Below are positions 17,401 to 25,365 of a stretch of 60,022 bases of DNA, one piece after another. The translations under genes and the position numbers were made by a program. Position 1 is the first letter of the stretch, and every line of letters begins with the position of its first letter. The DNA comes from Streptomyces noursei. Lineage in GTDB: Bacteria; Actinomycetota; Actinomycetes; Streptomycetales; Streptomycetaceae. The stretch lies in contig NZ_LWBU01000365.1 of NCBI RefSeq assembly GCF_001646665.1, forward strand, positions 1 through 60,022, given 5' to 3'. The notes beneath the pieces are model-generated. The model did no database searches, was not told the DNA's origin, and saw nothing but the letters and a program-made list of their open reading frames with translations.

Positions 17401-18036
17401 CACGCGGCCGCCTACGTCGACCGGCGCCTGGAACAGGGCCCCGCCGCCCGCGCCGTCCTCTTCCCGCTCGTCGGCGCACTGCTGCGCGGCTGCCCCGTGG
17501 AGGTCCGCGGCGCCCTCGCCCCCGTCCTCGCGGCGCCCGGCACGCGCGCGTCCCGGCCGCTGCGGGACGAGCTGCTGGACGTGCTCCTGGAGTACGAGCA
17601 GTACGAGCCGTACGAGCGCCGCGACCTCGCCGTGCTCGACGCGCTGCTGCGGGCGGCCGCGCTCGGGGCCGGTCTGCGGCCCGAGGCACGCACCCGGGAG
17701 CTGGTCCACCGCACCGGGCTGCTGTTCGTCCGCACCCCCGAGGGCGCGACCTGCTTCGACCGGCGCCTCGTCGAGCTGTCCCGGGACGTGCCGGGCTTCG
17801 CGGACCTCGTCGCCGGCTGGCTGCGGCGGGCACCGGCGGACTGGGCGTTCGCCGTCGGGCCCAGCGCCCGGCGGACCGTGGAGAGACTGGCCGGCGGCCG
17901 GGGCACCGCGCCGGGTATCGGGCCGGTGCCGGTCCAGGGGCCGGATTCCGGACCGGGCGGCGCCCTGCCCGGCCCGGTGCATCCGATGCCGATGCGGGCC
18001 GGGAGCCGTGGGCATGGCAGTCTTAGACCTGCGTAA
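14407..18036 (+). CDS. Large STAND-like NTPase with N-terminal inactive trypsin-like domain
   Basis: This 1,209-residue protein has two recognisable parts. Residues about 1-200 look like a trypsin-like fold (GVGFVADDEGTVLTSHEAV, then LGGEAAGGPVLDASTGAVLG), but the catalytic Ser of GxSGGP is Ala171, and the only nearby His (H36) is shifted by one relative to the usual TAAH. Residues about 255-480 look like a STAND/AAA+ P-loop domain: Walker A is GDPGTGRTT (282-290) with Arg288 in place of Lys, Walker B is LLVLLDAPEE (D371), and RLVVACRPE resembles sensor 1. The remaining ~700 residues are Leu/Ala/Arg-rich helical repeats. Synteny between truB and ribF in Streptomyces suggests a conserved but uncharacterised gene; both active sites look altered. 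Confidence 0.75.
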   Translation: MERGERATLVRICDPAGRTRGVGFVADDEGTVLTSHEAVDGLVRVVVRGQTEDGERASGPESRGGDPALADGGGAARVAEGDAIVPLPEAGLALVRTEGLGVSPLPVATRGHVEAGTYVRIAARGWREARVLGTARVTYTASDRFHLLGDVLELAIGTEGREALRLGGEAAGGPVLDASTGAVLGVLGTALHAGHRAAGLAVPLASAAAAAPDGPLAALLRRNAATVPAYGDDLNLAGALHLTATTSGPGAGPGLGLVERRAVARELDAFTTSDATVFALVGDPGTGRTTALRALADRRARGDAPAPTLWLRGADLHADDTSLADAVARALRQAGRIVACSGAPGDMGTATPARVARLARDAGRPLLVLLDAPEEMPPVLAHRLAAWTTTTAGWLRTHHIRLVVACRPEHWERAGALHPAGTLYRPGRPARRLPDALRIGDLSGREAARARERYGLPDDALAADDARHPLTLRLLAEVRDALPAGVPGRPGRHEVLAAHLDLTCLRVAVRIAAATRPAPRGGAVRRLAARVAGRVHEAARRCLGPGQGQLDREAFEDLFPWSTGWAAAVLTEGLLVPAGAGYRFAHEEVGDWIQGAHLDLDAALDALVHGDAPGDLPVPRHRIGPVLQALLLMDRGQGPAALARRLEALVDALDRPAGTEAAWWSARLLGETLLRVPDLRPYLGVLRRLARRIAAGDPSGVDGAGEGGGAGGGLDEFAPWFWERLRLRDDDRVDLMRRLLPADAAPGTGDVPRHLDAVAARLAADPRGVQPLLCRWFTDERPLPARPGAHGRSTVAGAAQALLYAHRDLAVDDLCEALVTTAHPRADELLAALAEDAPAALCRAVDRWAHDDVRPARRAAAAVYGRLLAARVTDRADREHLRYAARALLARPADEALHGPALGILVRDPHSRPRHLREALAAFRAGDPGVPPDAVTAALHTHPGPVLAAFRARLLGDRPDSGAGALLAELAEVRTPALARHAAELVRAYVHRHPEGARHAAAYVDRRLEQGPAARAVLFPLVGALLRGCPVEVRGALAPVLAAPGTRASRPLRDELLDVLLEYEQYEPYERRDLAVLDALLRAAALGAGLRPEARTRELVHRTGLLFVRTPEGATCFDRRLVELSRDVPGFADLVAGWLRRAPADWAFAVGPSARRTVERLAGGRGTAPGIGPVPVQGPDSGPGGALPGPVHPMPMRAGSRGHGSLRPA

Positions 18037-18078
18037 TCGGTCAATGACGTACACGGGTTCGGGCGAGGAGCGGTCACA

Positions 18079-19023
18079 GTGCAGCGCTGGCGTGGCTTGG
18101 AGGACATCCCCCAGGACTGGGGGCGCAGCGTCGTCACCATCGGCTCCTACGACGGAGTGCACCGCGGGCACCAGCTGATCATCGGGCGGGCGGTGGAGCG
18201 GGCACGTGAGCTCGGCGTCCCGTCGGTCGTCGTCACCTTCGACCCCCACCCCTCCGAGGTCGTCCGCCCCGGCAGCCACCCGCCGCTGCTCGCCCCGCAC
18301 CACCGGCGCGCCGAGCTGATGGCCGAGCTGGGCGTCGACGCGGTGCTCGTGCTGCCGTTCACCGCCGCGTTCTCGCAGCTGTCGCCGGCCGACTTCATCG
18401 TGAAGGTCCTCGTCGACAAGCTGCACGCGCGGGCCGTCATCGAGGGCCCGAACTTCCGCTTCGGCCACCGGGCGGCCGGGAACGTCGCCTTCCTGCGCGA
18501 GATGGGCGCGACGTACGACTACGAGGTCGAGGTCGTCGACCTGTACGTGCGCGGGGAGGCGGGCGGCGGTGAGCCGTTCTCCTCCACCCTCACCCGGCGC
18601 CTGGTCGCCGAGGGCGACGTCGAGGGCGCCGCGGAGATCCTGGGCCGTCCGCACCGCGTCGAGGGCGTCGTCGTCCGCGGCGCGCAGCGCGGCCGCGAGC
18701 TCGGCTACCCGACGGCGAACGTCGAGACCCTGCCGCACACGGCGATCCCCGCGGACGGCGTCTACGCCGGCTGGCTCACGGCGGCGGGCGAGCGGATGCC
18801 GGCCGCGATCTCGGTCGGCACGAACCCGCAGTTCGACGGCACGGAGCGGACGGTCGAGGCGTACGCGATCGACCGGGTCGGCCTCGACCTGTACGGGCTG
18901 CACGTGGCGGTCGACTTCCTGGCGTACGTACGGGGCCAGGAGAAGTTCGCGTCCATCGAGGCGCTGCTGGAAGCGATCGGGGCGGACGTGAAGCGCTGCC
19001 GCGACCTCACCGCCGGCCGGTAG
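18079..19023 (+). CDS. ribF: Bifunctional riboflavin kinase / FAD synthetase
   Basis: This 314-residue enzyme converts riboflavin to FMN and then FAD. The N-terminal adenylyltransferase domain has GSYDGVHRGHQLIIGRAVER, a nucleotidyltransferase (H/G)xGH motif, and GPNFRFGHRAAGN. The C-terminal kinase domain has RGRELGYPTANVE with the PTAN motif, and VGTNPQFDGTERTVEAY. The start GTG 18079 follows GAGGAG. Following truB-type genes is the usual place for ribF. No FMN riboswitch-like structure was noticed upstream. Confidence 0.97.
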   Translation: MQRWRGLEDIPQDWGRSVVTIGSYDGVHRGHQLIIGRAVERARELGVPSVVVTFDPHPSEVVRPGSHPPLLAPHHRRAELMAELGVDAVLVLPFTAAFSQLSPADFIVKVLVDKLHARAVIEGPNFRFGHRAAGNVAFLREMGATYDYEVEVVDLYVRGEAGGGEPFSSTLTRRLVAEGDVEGAAEILGRPHRVEGVVVRGAQRGRELGYPTANVETLPHTAIPADGVYAGWLTAAGERMPAAISVGTNPQFDGTERTVEAYAIDRVGLDLYGLHVAVDFLAYVRGQEKFASIEALLEAIGADVKRCRDLTAGR

Positions 19024-19216
19024 GCCCGCCCACCGGGCGGCGTCGCCCCGCCGGTGCGACGTGGGCGGGCACCGGGCCCGCTGTGGGCAGGCGGCCAGGC
19101 TGCCGGGCTCTCGTCATGGGCAGCAGTGCCGCAGGGCGGGACGGGTGGGCACGACGGACCGGGTGGTGCCGGTTCCGGTCCGTACGGGAGCGGTGCGGAT
19201 ACGGGCCGTGGGTGGG

Positions 19217-19323
19217 GGCGGGGCCCCTCCGGGCTCGCCTCCTCGCGGTCGGCGGGATGCCCGGCCGGCTCGGTGGCCGTGAGTCGCCGCCGATCCGCTG
19301 CGGGGGCGACCCTGCACGGCCCC
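19217..19323 (+). repeat. Dispersed ~108-bp repeat, copy C
   Basis: Same orientation as copy A and a close reverse-complement match to copy B, including the GCGGGGGCGACCCTGCACGG end (19300-19319) and the GGGCCCCTCCGGGCTCGCCT end. Copies in two separate intergenic regions about 19 kb apart make a local duplication unlikely. Confidence 0.7.
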
Positions 19324-19330
19324 ACCCCGG

Positions 19331-19477
19331 TCGGACGCCGGGTGCGGGTGGTGGGCTCGGCTCCATTTCGGTGGGATGCCGGGTGCGGGTCCGCGGCCCT
19401 GTAGGGCCCCGCCGCGGTGGGATGCCGGGTGCGGGTGATGGGGTCGGCTCCGTTTCGGTGGGATGCCGGGTGCGGGT
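19331..19477 (+). repeat. Tandem repeat with GGGATGCCGGGTGCGGGT core
   Basis: The core occurs at about 19373-19390, 19419-19436 and 19460-19477, with a diverged copy at 19331-19349. Unit length is about 41-46 bp, and the longer unit also contains GGCTCGGCTCCATTTCGGT-like sequence before the core. Spacing is slightly irregular. It begins 8 bp after dispersed-repeat copy C. Confidence 0.7.
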
Positions 19478-19509
19478 CGTGGGTGGTGGGCACGGGCCCG
19501 CCGCGGGGG

Positions 19510-20475
19510 TCAGGCCCCGTGCACGTGGCACGCCGCCTCGCGGCCGTGTCCGTTCAGGACCGGCAGGTCGCGCGTGCGGCACGCCGACGCCAGGCCCGCC
19601 CGCTCCGCTTCCCCGGAGGCCAGAACCTGGCACCGCGCGTGGAAGCGGCACCCCGCCGGGACGCGCGAGGGGTCCGGGGGCTCGCCCGCCAGGACCACCG
19701 GGGCGGTGGGGGATTCGGGGAGGACCGACAGGAGCGCCCGGGTGTACGGGTGGCGGGGGGCCGCGAGGACCTCCTCCACCGTGCCCGTCTCGACGATGCG
19801 GCCCAGGTACATCACCGCCACCCGGTCGGCGATGTTCCACGCGAGACCCAGGTCGTGCGTGACGACCAGCGCGGACAGGCCCAGCTTGTCGCGGAGGCGC
19901 AACAGGAGGGCGAGGATCTCGCCGCGCACCGACGCGTCGAGGGAGGCGACCGGCTCGTCGGCGACGATCAGCTCGGGTTCGAGGACCAGCGCCCCGGCGA
20001 TGACGACCCGCTGCCGCTGGCCGCCCGACAGCTCGTGCGGGTAACGCAGGAAGAACCGCTCGGGAGGGCGCAGCCCGGCGCGCGAGAGGGCCGAGGCCAC
20101 GGCGGCGCGCTCGTCACCGCCGTACCCGTGGATGCGCAGGCCCTCGGCGACCGCGTCGTACACGGTGTGCCGGGGGTTGAGCGAGCCGCTCGGGTCCTGG
20201 AGCACCAGCTGCACCCGCCGCCGGTACGCCTTGAGGGCGGCGCTCCGGTAGGAGAGCGGTGCTCCGGCGAAGGTGACGGAGCCGGACGTGGGGCGGACCA
20301 GGCCCAGCAGCGACCGCGCCAGGGTCGTCTTGCCGCAGCCCGACTCGCCGACGAGGGCGACGATCTCGCCGGCGCCGATGTCGAGGTGGACCCCGTCGAC
20401 GGCCCGGGCGGGCGGCCCGCCGCGCCGGCCGGGGAAGACGACGTGCAGGTCGGAGGCGCTGAGCAGCGGGTTCAT
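19510..20475 (-). CDS. ABC transporter ATP-binding protein, OppF/DppF type
   Basis: A 321-residue ATPase that powers oligopeptide-type import at the cytoplasmic face. Walker A is GESGCGKTT, the signature motif LSGGQRQRV, Walker B LIVADEPVASLD, and the switch His is in VTHDLG. The C-terminal oligopeptide/dipeptide extension (oligo_HPY) with GCRFHARC is present; it usually ligates an Fe-S cluster or metal through Cys residues in this family. The start ATG overlaps the stop of the preceding ATPase gene (ATGA, 20472-20475). It is the last gene of the five-gene operon. Confidence 0.94.
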   Translation of the reverse strand: MNPLLSASDLHVVFPGRRGGPPARAVDGVHLDIGAGEIVALVGESGCGKTTLARSLLGLVRPTSGSVTFAGAPLSYRSAALKAYRRRVQLVLQDPSGSLNPRHTVYDAVAEGLRIHGYGGDERAAVASALSRAGLRPPERFFLRYPHELSGGQRQRVVIAGALVLEPELIVADEPVASLDASVRGEILALLLRLRDKLGLSALVVTHDLGLAWNIADRVAVMYLGRIVETGTVEEVLAAPRHPYTRALLSVLPESPTAPVVLAGEPPDPSRVPAGCRFHARCQVLASGEAERAGLASACRTRDLPVLNGHGREAACHVHGA

Positions 20476-21431
20476 GCGGGGCTCCCGGTCGTCAGGACGC
20501 AGGCCGCCACGTGCCCGGGTGCCGCCGGGGCGAGGGGCGGGTCCTGCGACGCGCAGCTCTCCAGCGCGACCGGGCAGCGCGGGTGGAACGTACAGCCGGA
20601 CGGCAGTGCGGCGGGGTCCGGCGGGTCACCGGGCAGGCCGCGGGGGGCGCGCCGCGACGCCGGGTCGCCGATGCGGGGGAAGGCGGCCGACAGGGCCCGC
20701 CCGTAGGGGTGCCGGGCCGAGTCGTAGACGTCCCGCGCCGGGCCCTCCTCGACGACCCGCCCCGCGTACATCACGGCCAGCCGGTCGCACGTGTCGGCCA
20801 GGACGGCCAGGTCGTGGCTGATCATGACGAGGCTGATGTTCTGGTCGGTGACCAGCTGGTCCAGCAGCCGGAGGATCTGGGCCTGGATCATCACGTCGAG
20901 CGCGGTCGTCGGCTCGTCCGCCACCAGCAGCCGCGGTTCGCAGGCGAGGGCCATGGCGATCATCACGCGCTGCCGCTGCCCGCCGGAGAGTTCGTGCGGG
21001 TACGCGGCGGCCCGGGCGGCCGGCAGCCCCACCTGCTCCAGCAGCGAGCCCGCCCGCGCCCGGGCCTCGGCCGGGGTGGCCCGGCGGTGGACGAGGAGGG
21101 GCTCGGCGATCTGGTCGCCGATGCGGTGCACGGCGTTGAGCGAGTGCATGGCGCCCTGGAACACGATCGACGCGCCCGCCCACCGGACCGCTCGCAGCCG
21201 CCCCCACTTCATGGTCAGGACGTCCTCGCCGTCGAGCAGGATCTCGCCGGTCAGCCGCGCCGACGCGGGCAGCAGCCGCAGCAGCGCGAGGGCCAGGGTG
21301 GACTTGCCGCACCCCGACTCGCCGGCGACGCCGAGTTTCCGCCCGGCCGCGACGGTCAGGTCGACACCGCGTACGGCGGGCGTGCCGGTGCCGTACGTGA
21401 CGTGCAGGTCCTTGATCGTGAGGATGCTCAA
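20472..21431 (-). CDS. ABC transporter ATP-binding protein, OppD/DppD type
   Basis: A 319-residue ATPase with Walker A GESGCGKST, signature LSGGQRQRV, Walker B LLVADEPTTALD, switch His in ISHDLA, and the C-terminal oligo_HPY extension with GCTFHPRC. The probable start is TTG 21431, which overlaps the preceding permease stop (TTGA); no ATG or GTG gives a full-length protein without overlapping deep into the upstream gene. The open frame continues upstream but through the permease in another frame. Confidence 0.9.
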   Translation of the reverse strand: MSILTIKDLHVTYGTGTPAVRGVDLTVAAGRKLGVAGESGCGKSTLALALLRLLPASARLTGEILLDGEDVLTMKWGRLRAVRWAGASIVFQGAMHSLNAVHRIGDQIAEPLLVHRRATPAEARARAGSLLEQVGLPAARAAAYPHELSGGQRQRVMIAMALACEPRLLVADEPTTALDVMIQAQILRLLDQLVTDQNISLVMISHDLAVLADTCDRLAVMYAGRVVEEGPARDVYDSARHPYGRALSAAFPRIGDPASRRAPRGLPGDPPDPAALPSGCTFHPRCPVALESCASQDPPLAPAAPGHVAACVLTTGSPA

Positions 21432-22312
21432 CGGCCCGCTCCCAGCCTCGGGTTCAGTACCGACTCGACCGCCCGTCCGCACAGGGTGAAGGCGAGGGCG
21501 ACGACCGCGATGGCGATCCCGGGCGGTGCCAGGTACCACCAGTGCCCGGAGGACACCGCGCCCGTCTCGCGCGCGTCCTGGAGCATCCCGCCCCAGGAGA
21601 CGACGGTCGGGTCGCCCAGGCCGAGGAAGGCGAGGGTCGCTTCGGTGAGGATCGCGGTGGAGATGCACAGCGTGGTCTGCGACAGCACCAGCGGCATGAC
21701 GTTGGGCAGGACGTGCCGGGTCATGACGTGCCGGTGGCCGCCGCCGAGGGCCTTGGCGCGTTCGATGTACGGGCGGGACTCCACCGCGATGGTCTGGGCC
21801 CGCACGAGCCGGGCGGTGGTGGGCCAGCTGGTGATGCCGATGGCCAGGATCACCGTCCACATGCTCCGCGACATCACGGTGGCCAGCACGATCGCCAGCA
21901 CCAGCGAGGGCATGACCAGGAACCAGTCGGTGACGCGCATGGCGACCGTCGCGAACCAGCCGCCGTAGTGGCCGGCGAGGACGCCGATCAGGGTGCCGAT
22001 GGCGACGGACAGCGCGGCGGCCAGCAGCCCCACGGCGAGCGACACCCGGGCGCCCCACAGCAGCAGGCCGGACAGCGACCGGCCGAACTGGTCCGTGCCG
22101 AGCGGGAACTCCCGGCTCGGCGGCTCCAGCGCCGTGCCGGGCGCGTGCGTCACGCTCTGCACGTCGCCGCCGACGAGCAGCGGAGCCGCGAGCGCGGCGA
22201 GGGCGATCAGGACGAGCGCGCCGAGCCCGTACAGCCCGGCCCTCCGGCGGCGGTACCGGCGCCAGAACCGCGCCACCGACGCGCGCCGCCGGGTCCACGT
22301 CAAGGAGGTCAT
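21428..22312 (-). CDS. ABC transporter permease, OppC/DppC type
   Basis: A 294-residue inner-membrane permease starting at ATG 22312 in a 4-bp overlap with the upstream permease (ATGA). About six membrane segments are visible, beginning with LYGLGALVLIALAALAAPLL. The family's PLGTDQFGRSLSGLLLWGAR motif follows the first periplasmic loop, and the EAA-type coupling loop is ERAKALGGGHRHVMTRHVLPN. It pairs with the second permease to form the translocation path. Confidence 0.94.
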   Translation of the reverse strand: MTSLTWTRRRASVARFWRRYRRRRAGLYGLGALVLIALAALAAPLLVGGDVQSVTHAPGTALEPPSREFPLGTDQFGRSLSGLLLWGARVSLAVGLLAAALSVAIGTLIGVLAGHYGGWFATVAMRVTDWFLVMPSLVLAIVLATVMSRSMWTVILAIGITSWPTTARLVRAQTIAVESRPYIERAKALGGGHRHVMTRHVLPNVMPLVLSQTTLCISTAILTEATLAFLGLGDPTVVSWGGMLQDARETGAVSSGHWWYLAPPGIAIAVVALAFTLCGRAVESVLNPRLGAGR

Positions 22313-23337
22313 CGGCCCACCCGGGGGTCGAGCAGCGGGTACAGGAGGTCGGCGAGCAGGTTCATCACGATCATCGCGCCGGCGAAGACCACGAACAGCC
22401 CCTGCACGAGCGGCAGGTCGGGCACGGACAGCGCCTGGTAGAACAGCCCGCCGAGCCCCGGCCAGGAGAACACCGTCTCGACGAGGATGGACCCGGCGGC
22501 CACGTGCCCCAGGTTGATGAAGATCATGGTGACCGTCGGCAGCAGCGCGTTCGGCACGGCGTGCCTGCGGCGTACGAGGTCGTCGCGCAGGCCCTTGGCC
22601 CGCGCGGTCGTCAGGTAGTCCCCGCCCATCTCGTCGAGCAGCGAGGCCCGCATCACCAGCAGCGTCTGCGCGTACCCGACGGCGACCAGGGTGAGGACCG
22701 GCAGCACCATGTGGTGGGCGACGTCGAGGACGTACGCGAGGCCCGTGTCGCCGCCGGACTCCATGCCGCCCGTGGGGAACATGCCGGGCACCGGTCCCAC
22801 GCCCACCGAGAAGACGATGATGAGCAGCAGCCCGAGCCAGAACGACGGCACGGACCACAGGGTGAGGGCGACGCCCGTGTGCAGCCTGTCGCCAAGGCCG
22901 CCGTGGCGCCACGCGGTGCGGGTGCCGAGCCACAGGCCGAGCGCCGAGTAGAGGACGACGGCGACCCCGGTGAGGAGGAGCGTCGCCGGAAGCTTCTGTG
23001 CGATCAGCTCCCCGACCGGCGCACGGAACTGGTAGGACATGCCGAGGTCGCCGGTGAGCGCCTTGGCGCAGTAGTCGGTGAACTGCTGCCACAGCGGCAG
23101 GTCGAGGCCGAACTGCCGCCGCAGGGTGGCCATTTGGGCGGCCGACGTCGGCATCCCGTGCGTCATGGCCTTCACCGGGTCGCCGGGGATGATCCGGAAG
23201 AGGAAGAAGCTGGTGACGAGCACGGCGAACAGGGAGACGGCCGCGCCGCCCAGCCTGCCCGCCAGATAGCGCGGATAGGCGCTCGTCGTCGTGCCCGGGC
23301 GCCGCACCGCGCCGGCGGGCGAGCCGACCGTCGTCAT
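22309..23337 (-). CDS. ABC transporter permease, OppB/DppB type
   Basis: A 342-residue permease from ATG 23337. An N-terminal segment (VSLFAVLVTSFFLFRIIPGDP) with the DppB-like RIIPGDP motif is followed by five further membrane segments. The coupling helix reads TARAKGLRDDLVRRRHAVPN. It begins 3 bp after the binding-protein stop codon. Confidence 0.94.
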   Translation of the reverse strand: MTTVGSPAGAVRRPGTTTSAYPRYLAGRLGGAAVSLFAVLVTSFFLFRIIPGDPVKAMTHGMPTSAAQMATLRRQFGLDLPLWQQFTDYCAKALTGDLGMSYQFRAPVGELIAQKLPATLLLTGVAVVLYSALGLWLGTRTAWRHGGLGDRLHTGVALTLWSVPSFWLGLLLIIVFSVGVGPVPGMFPTGGMESGGDTGLAYVLDVAHHMVLPVLTLVAVGYAQTLLVMRASLLDEMGGDYLTTARAKGLRDDLVRRRHAVPNALLPTVTMIFINLGHVAAGSILVETVFSWPGLGGLFYQALSVPDLPLVQGLFVVFAGAMIVMNLLADLLYPLLDPRVGR

Positions 23338-23340
23338 CGG

Positions 23341-25194
23341 CTACTCGCGGTCGTCGGCGGTGGTACGGCGGCGTACGGCGGCGAAGACGCCGGCCGCGAG
23401 GAGCACCAGCGCGGCGGGGCCGAGCACCAGCCACAGGCGCGCCGGGGAACCGGAGTCCCCGCCGCCGTCCGCCTCGGCCGCCGGCTTCGCCGACCACCAG
23501 CTCCAGTAGCCGTCCTGGCCGTAGATGTTGCCGCCGGCCGCGGGCATCGTGGTGATGGACGCGATGTGGTCGGTGCGGTAGGCCTCGACCGCGTTGGGGT
23601 ACGCCATGACGTTCATGTACCCGGTGTCGTACAGCCGCGACTGGAGCCGCTTGACCAGTCCGGCCCGTGCGGCCGGGTCGTACTCGACCGCCTGGGCGGC
23701 GTAGAGCTCGTCGTATTGCTTGTCGCAGATGAAGTTGTCGGTGGCACCGGTGTCCTTGGGCGTGGCGGGGAGTGCGCCGCAGGTGTGGATGGAGAGGACG
23801 AAGTCGGGGTCGGGGTTGACCGACCAGCCGTCGAAGGCGAGGTCGTAGTCACCCTTGAGCCAGGGATCGGAGACGTTGTCGAGGCAGTCGACCTTCAGCC
23901 CGATGCCCAGCTCGCCCCACCACTCCTGGAGGTACTTGCCGACCGCCTTGTCGTTGGGGTCGGTGGCGTGGCACAGGATGCGGAAGTCCAGCGGCCTGCC
24001 GTCCTTGCCGACGCGCTTGCCACTGCCGTTCTTGCGGTAGCCGGCCTTGTCTAGGAGCTGCCCGGCCCTGGCGGGGCTGTAGTCGATCTTCTGCGCGCCC
24101 TCGGGCTTCCAGAAGTACGTGCCGAAGCGCGGCGGGATGTAGCCCTCGCCCTCCACGGCGTGGCCCTGGAAGACCTTGTCGACGATCGTCTTGCGGTCGA
24201 CGGCGTGGAACAGCGCCCTGCGGACCGCCGGGTCGAGCAGCGCCGGGTGGCCGCTGCCGAACTTCTTGCCGTCCTTCGACCGCGCGCCGGGGTTGGTGGC
24301 GAGGGCGAAGAAGCGGCGGCCGGGCGCGTCGTTCACCTTGATGTTCTCGGCCGACTTGAGGGACGCCGCCTGGGCGGGGGTGAGGTTCGGGACGAAGGAC
24401 ACCTCGCCCTTGCGGAGGGCCGCGACCGCCGCGTCGCCGTCCTTGTAGTAGCGCAGCACCAGTTCGTCGAACGCGGGCGCCCCGCGCCAGAACGTCTTGT
24501 TCGGCTCGAGTCTGACGTACTGGTCGACCTTGTAGTCGGTGATGACGAACGGACCGTTGCCGACGATGGGGAACTGCTTGTCGTTGTTGAACTTCGAGAA
24601 GTCGCCGACCTTCTCCCAGACGTGCTTGGGCACGATGGGGACGTCGAGCGCGGTCATCGTGGCCTGCGGCTTCTTCAGCTTGATGACCAGCGTCCGCGCG
24701 TCGGGAGCGGTGACCTTCTCGAAGTTGGCGGTGAAGCTGCCGTTGGCGGTGGCGGCGTTCTCGTCCGTCATCATCTTGGTGAACGTCCAGGCGGCGTCCT
24801 CGGCGGTGGCCGGCTTGCCGTCCGACCACGTGGAGTCGTCCCGGATCGTGTACGTCCACGTCAGCTTGTCGGGCGACGGCTTCCACGCGGTGGCGAGGCC
24901 GGGGATGGTGCGCGCGTCCTTGGCGTCGTAGTTGGTCAGGTACTCGTAGGTGAGCCGGTGGAGGCTGGTGGAGACCAGTCGCTGGGCGAGGAACGGGCTC
25001 AGCGAGTCGACGCTCTGCGAGACGGCGACGGTGAGGACGGTTTTCCCGTCGCCCTCGTCCGCCCCGGCCGCCCCGTCCGCCGCGACCGCCCGCGCCGGTG
25101 AGCCGGCGGCGAGGGCGGTGGTGAGGAGGGAGGCGGCGACGGTACCGGTGGCGAGGAGCAGGCGGAGGGAACGGTGAGGAGCCATGATGACCAT
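23341..25194 (-). CDS. Peptide/nickel-type ABC substrate-binding protein, C-terminally membrane-anchored
   Basis: A 617-residue family-5 solute-binding protein. A Sec signal peptide (hydrophobic core about 11-31) lacks a lipobox Cys, so it is not a lipoprotein. Family sequence includes TYTIRDDSTWSDGKPATAED and the ligand-pocket-type region FDGWSVNPDPDFVLSIHT. Unusually, the C-terminus has a hydrophobic segment (about 578-603) followed by VRRRTTADDRE, which should anchor it in the membrane. The ligand is not predictable; dipeptides or oligopeptides are likeliest. ATG 25185 is an alternative start. First gene of the importer operon. Confidence 0.9.
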   Translation of the reverse strand: MVIMAPHRSLRLLLATGTVAASLLTTALAAGSPARAVAADGAAGADEGDGKTVLTVAVSQSVDSLSPFLAQRLVSTSLHRLTYEYLTNYDAKDARTIPGLATAWKPSPDKLTWTYTIRDDSTWSDGKPATAEDAAWTFTKMMTDENAATANGSFTANFEKVTAPDARTLVIKLKKPQATMTALDVPIVPKHVWEKVGDFSKFNNDKQFPIVGNGPFVITDYKVDQYVRLEPNKTFWRGAPAFDELVLRYYKDGDAAVAALRKGEVSFVPNLTPAQAASLKSAENIKVNDAPGRRFFALATNPGARSKDGKKFGSGHPALLDPAVRRALFHAVDRKTIVDKVFQGHAVEGEGYIPPRFGTYFWKPEGAQKIDYSPARAGQLLDKAGYRKNGSGKRVGKDGRPLDFRILCHATDPNDKAVGKYLQEWWGELGIGLKVDCLDNVSDPWLKGDYDLAFDGWSVNPDPDFVLSIHTCGALPATPKDTGATDNFICDKQYDELYAAQAVEYDPAARAGLVKRLQSRLYDTGYMNVMAYPNAVEAYRTDHIASITTMPAAGGNIYGQDGYWSWWSAKPAAEADGGGDSGSPARLWLVLGPAALVLLAAGVFAAVRRRTTADDRE

Positions 25195-25254
25195 GAGGTT
25201 GACCTCGCGTCGATCTCGGGGCGCCGACTGGTGGAGCGAAGGTCTATCAGCGGG

Positions 25255-25281
25255 TGATTAGCCACGTCGACGACCCGTCAA
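25255..25281 (-). promoter_or_regulatory. Candidate promoter for the importer operon
   Basis: On the minus strand TTGACG (25281-25276) is followed by TAATCA (25260-25255) with a 15-bp spacer; shifting the -35 box by one base to TTTGAC gives 16 bp. It lies 61 bp upstream of the binding-protein start. Confidence 0.4.
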
Positions 25282-25309
25282 ACCCTTTGTGGGCTGCGGG
25301 AATACGGGG

Positions 25310-25343
25310 GAGGGCCCGCACCGTGGTGACGGTGCGGGCCCTC
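25310..25343 (-). terminator. Perfect 15-bp hairpin after the EspI-like gene
   Basis: A perfect 15-bp GC-rich stem with a 4-nt loop lies 22 bp beyond the stop of the minus-strand gene ending at 25366, before the importer promoter. There is no U-tract on the minus strand, as is common in streptomycetes. Confidence 0.85.
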
Positions 25344-25365
25344 ATTGGTCCAGTCCTCTGTCGCC

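Larger units (their letters stand above)
19024..19509. other. 486-bp intergenic region with dispersed and tandem repeats
   Basis: Between the convergent ribF and dipeptide-importer genes. It holds copy C of the dispersed repeat (19217-19323) followed immediately by a tandem repeat (19331-19477). Short frames in this stretch overlap each other on both strands and encode low-complexity Gly/Arg/Pro sequence, so no gene was called. Confidence 0.65.

Noticed and set aside
18037..18078. FMN riboswitch upstream of ribF
   Set aside because: The gap is only 42 bp, too short, and no conserved FMN aptamer sequence was seen.
19331..19477. Repeats considered as a CRISPR array
   Set aside because: Unit spacing is irregular, the core is short and tandem, units are GC-rich low complexity, and no cas gene is nearby.
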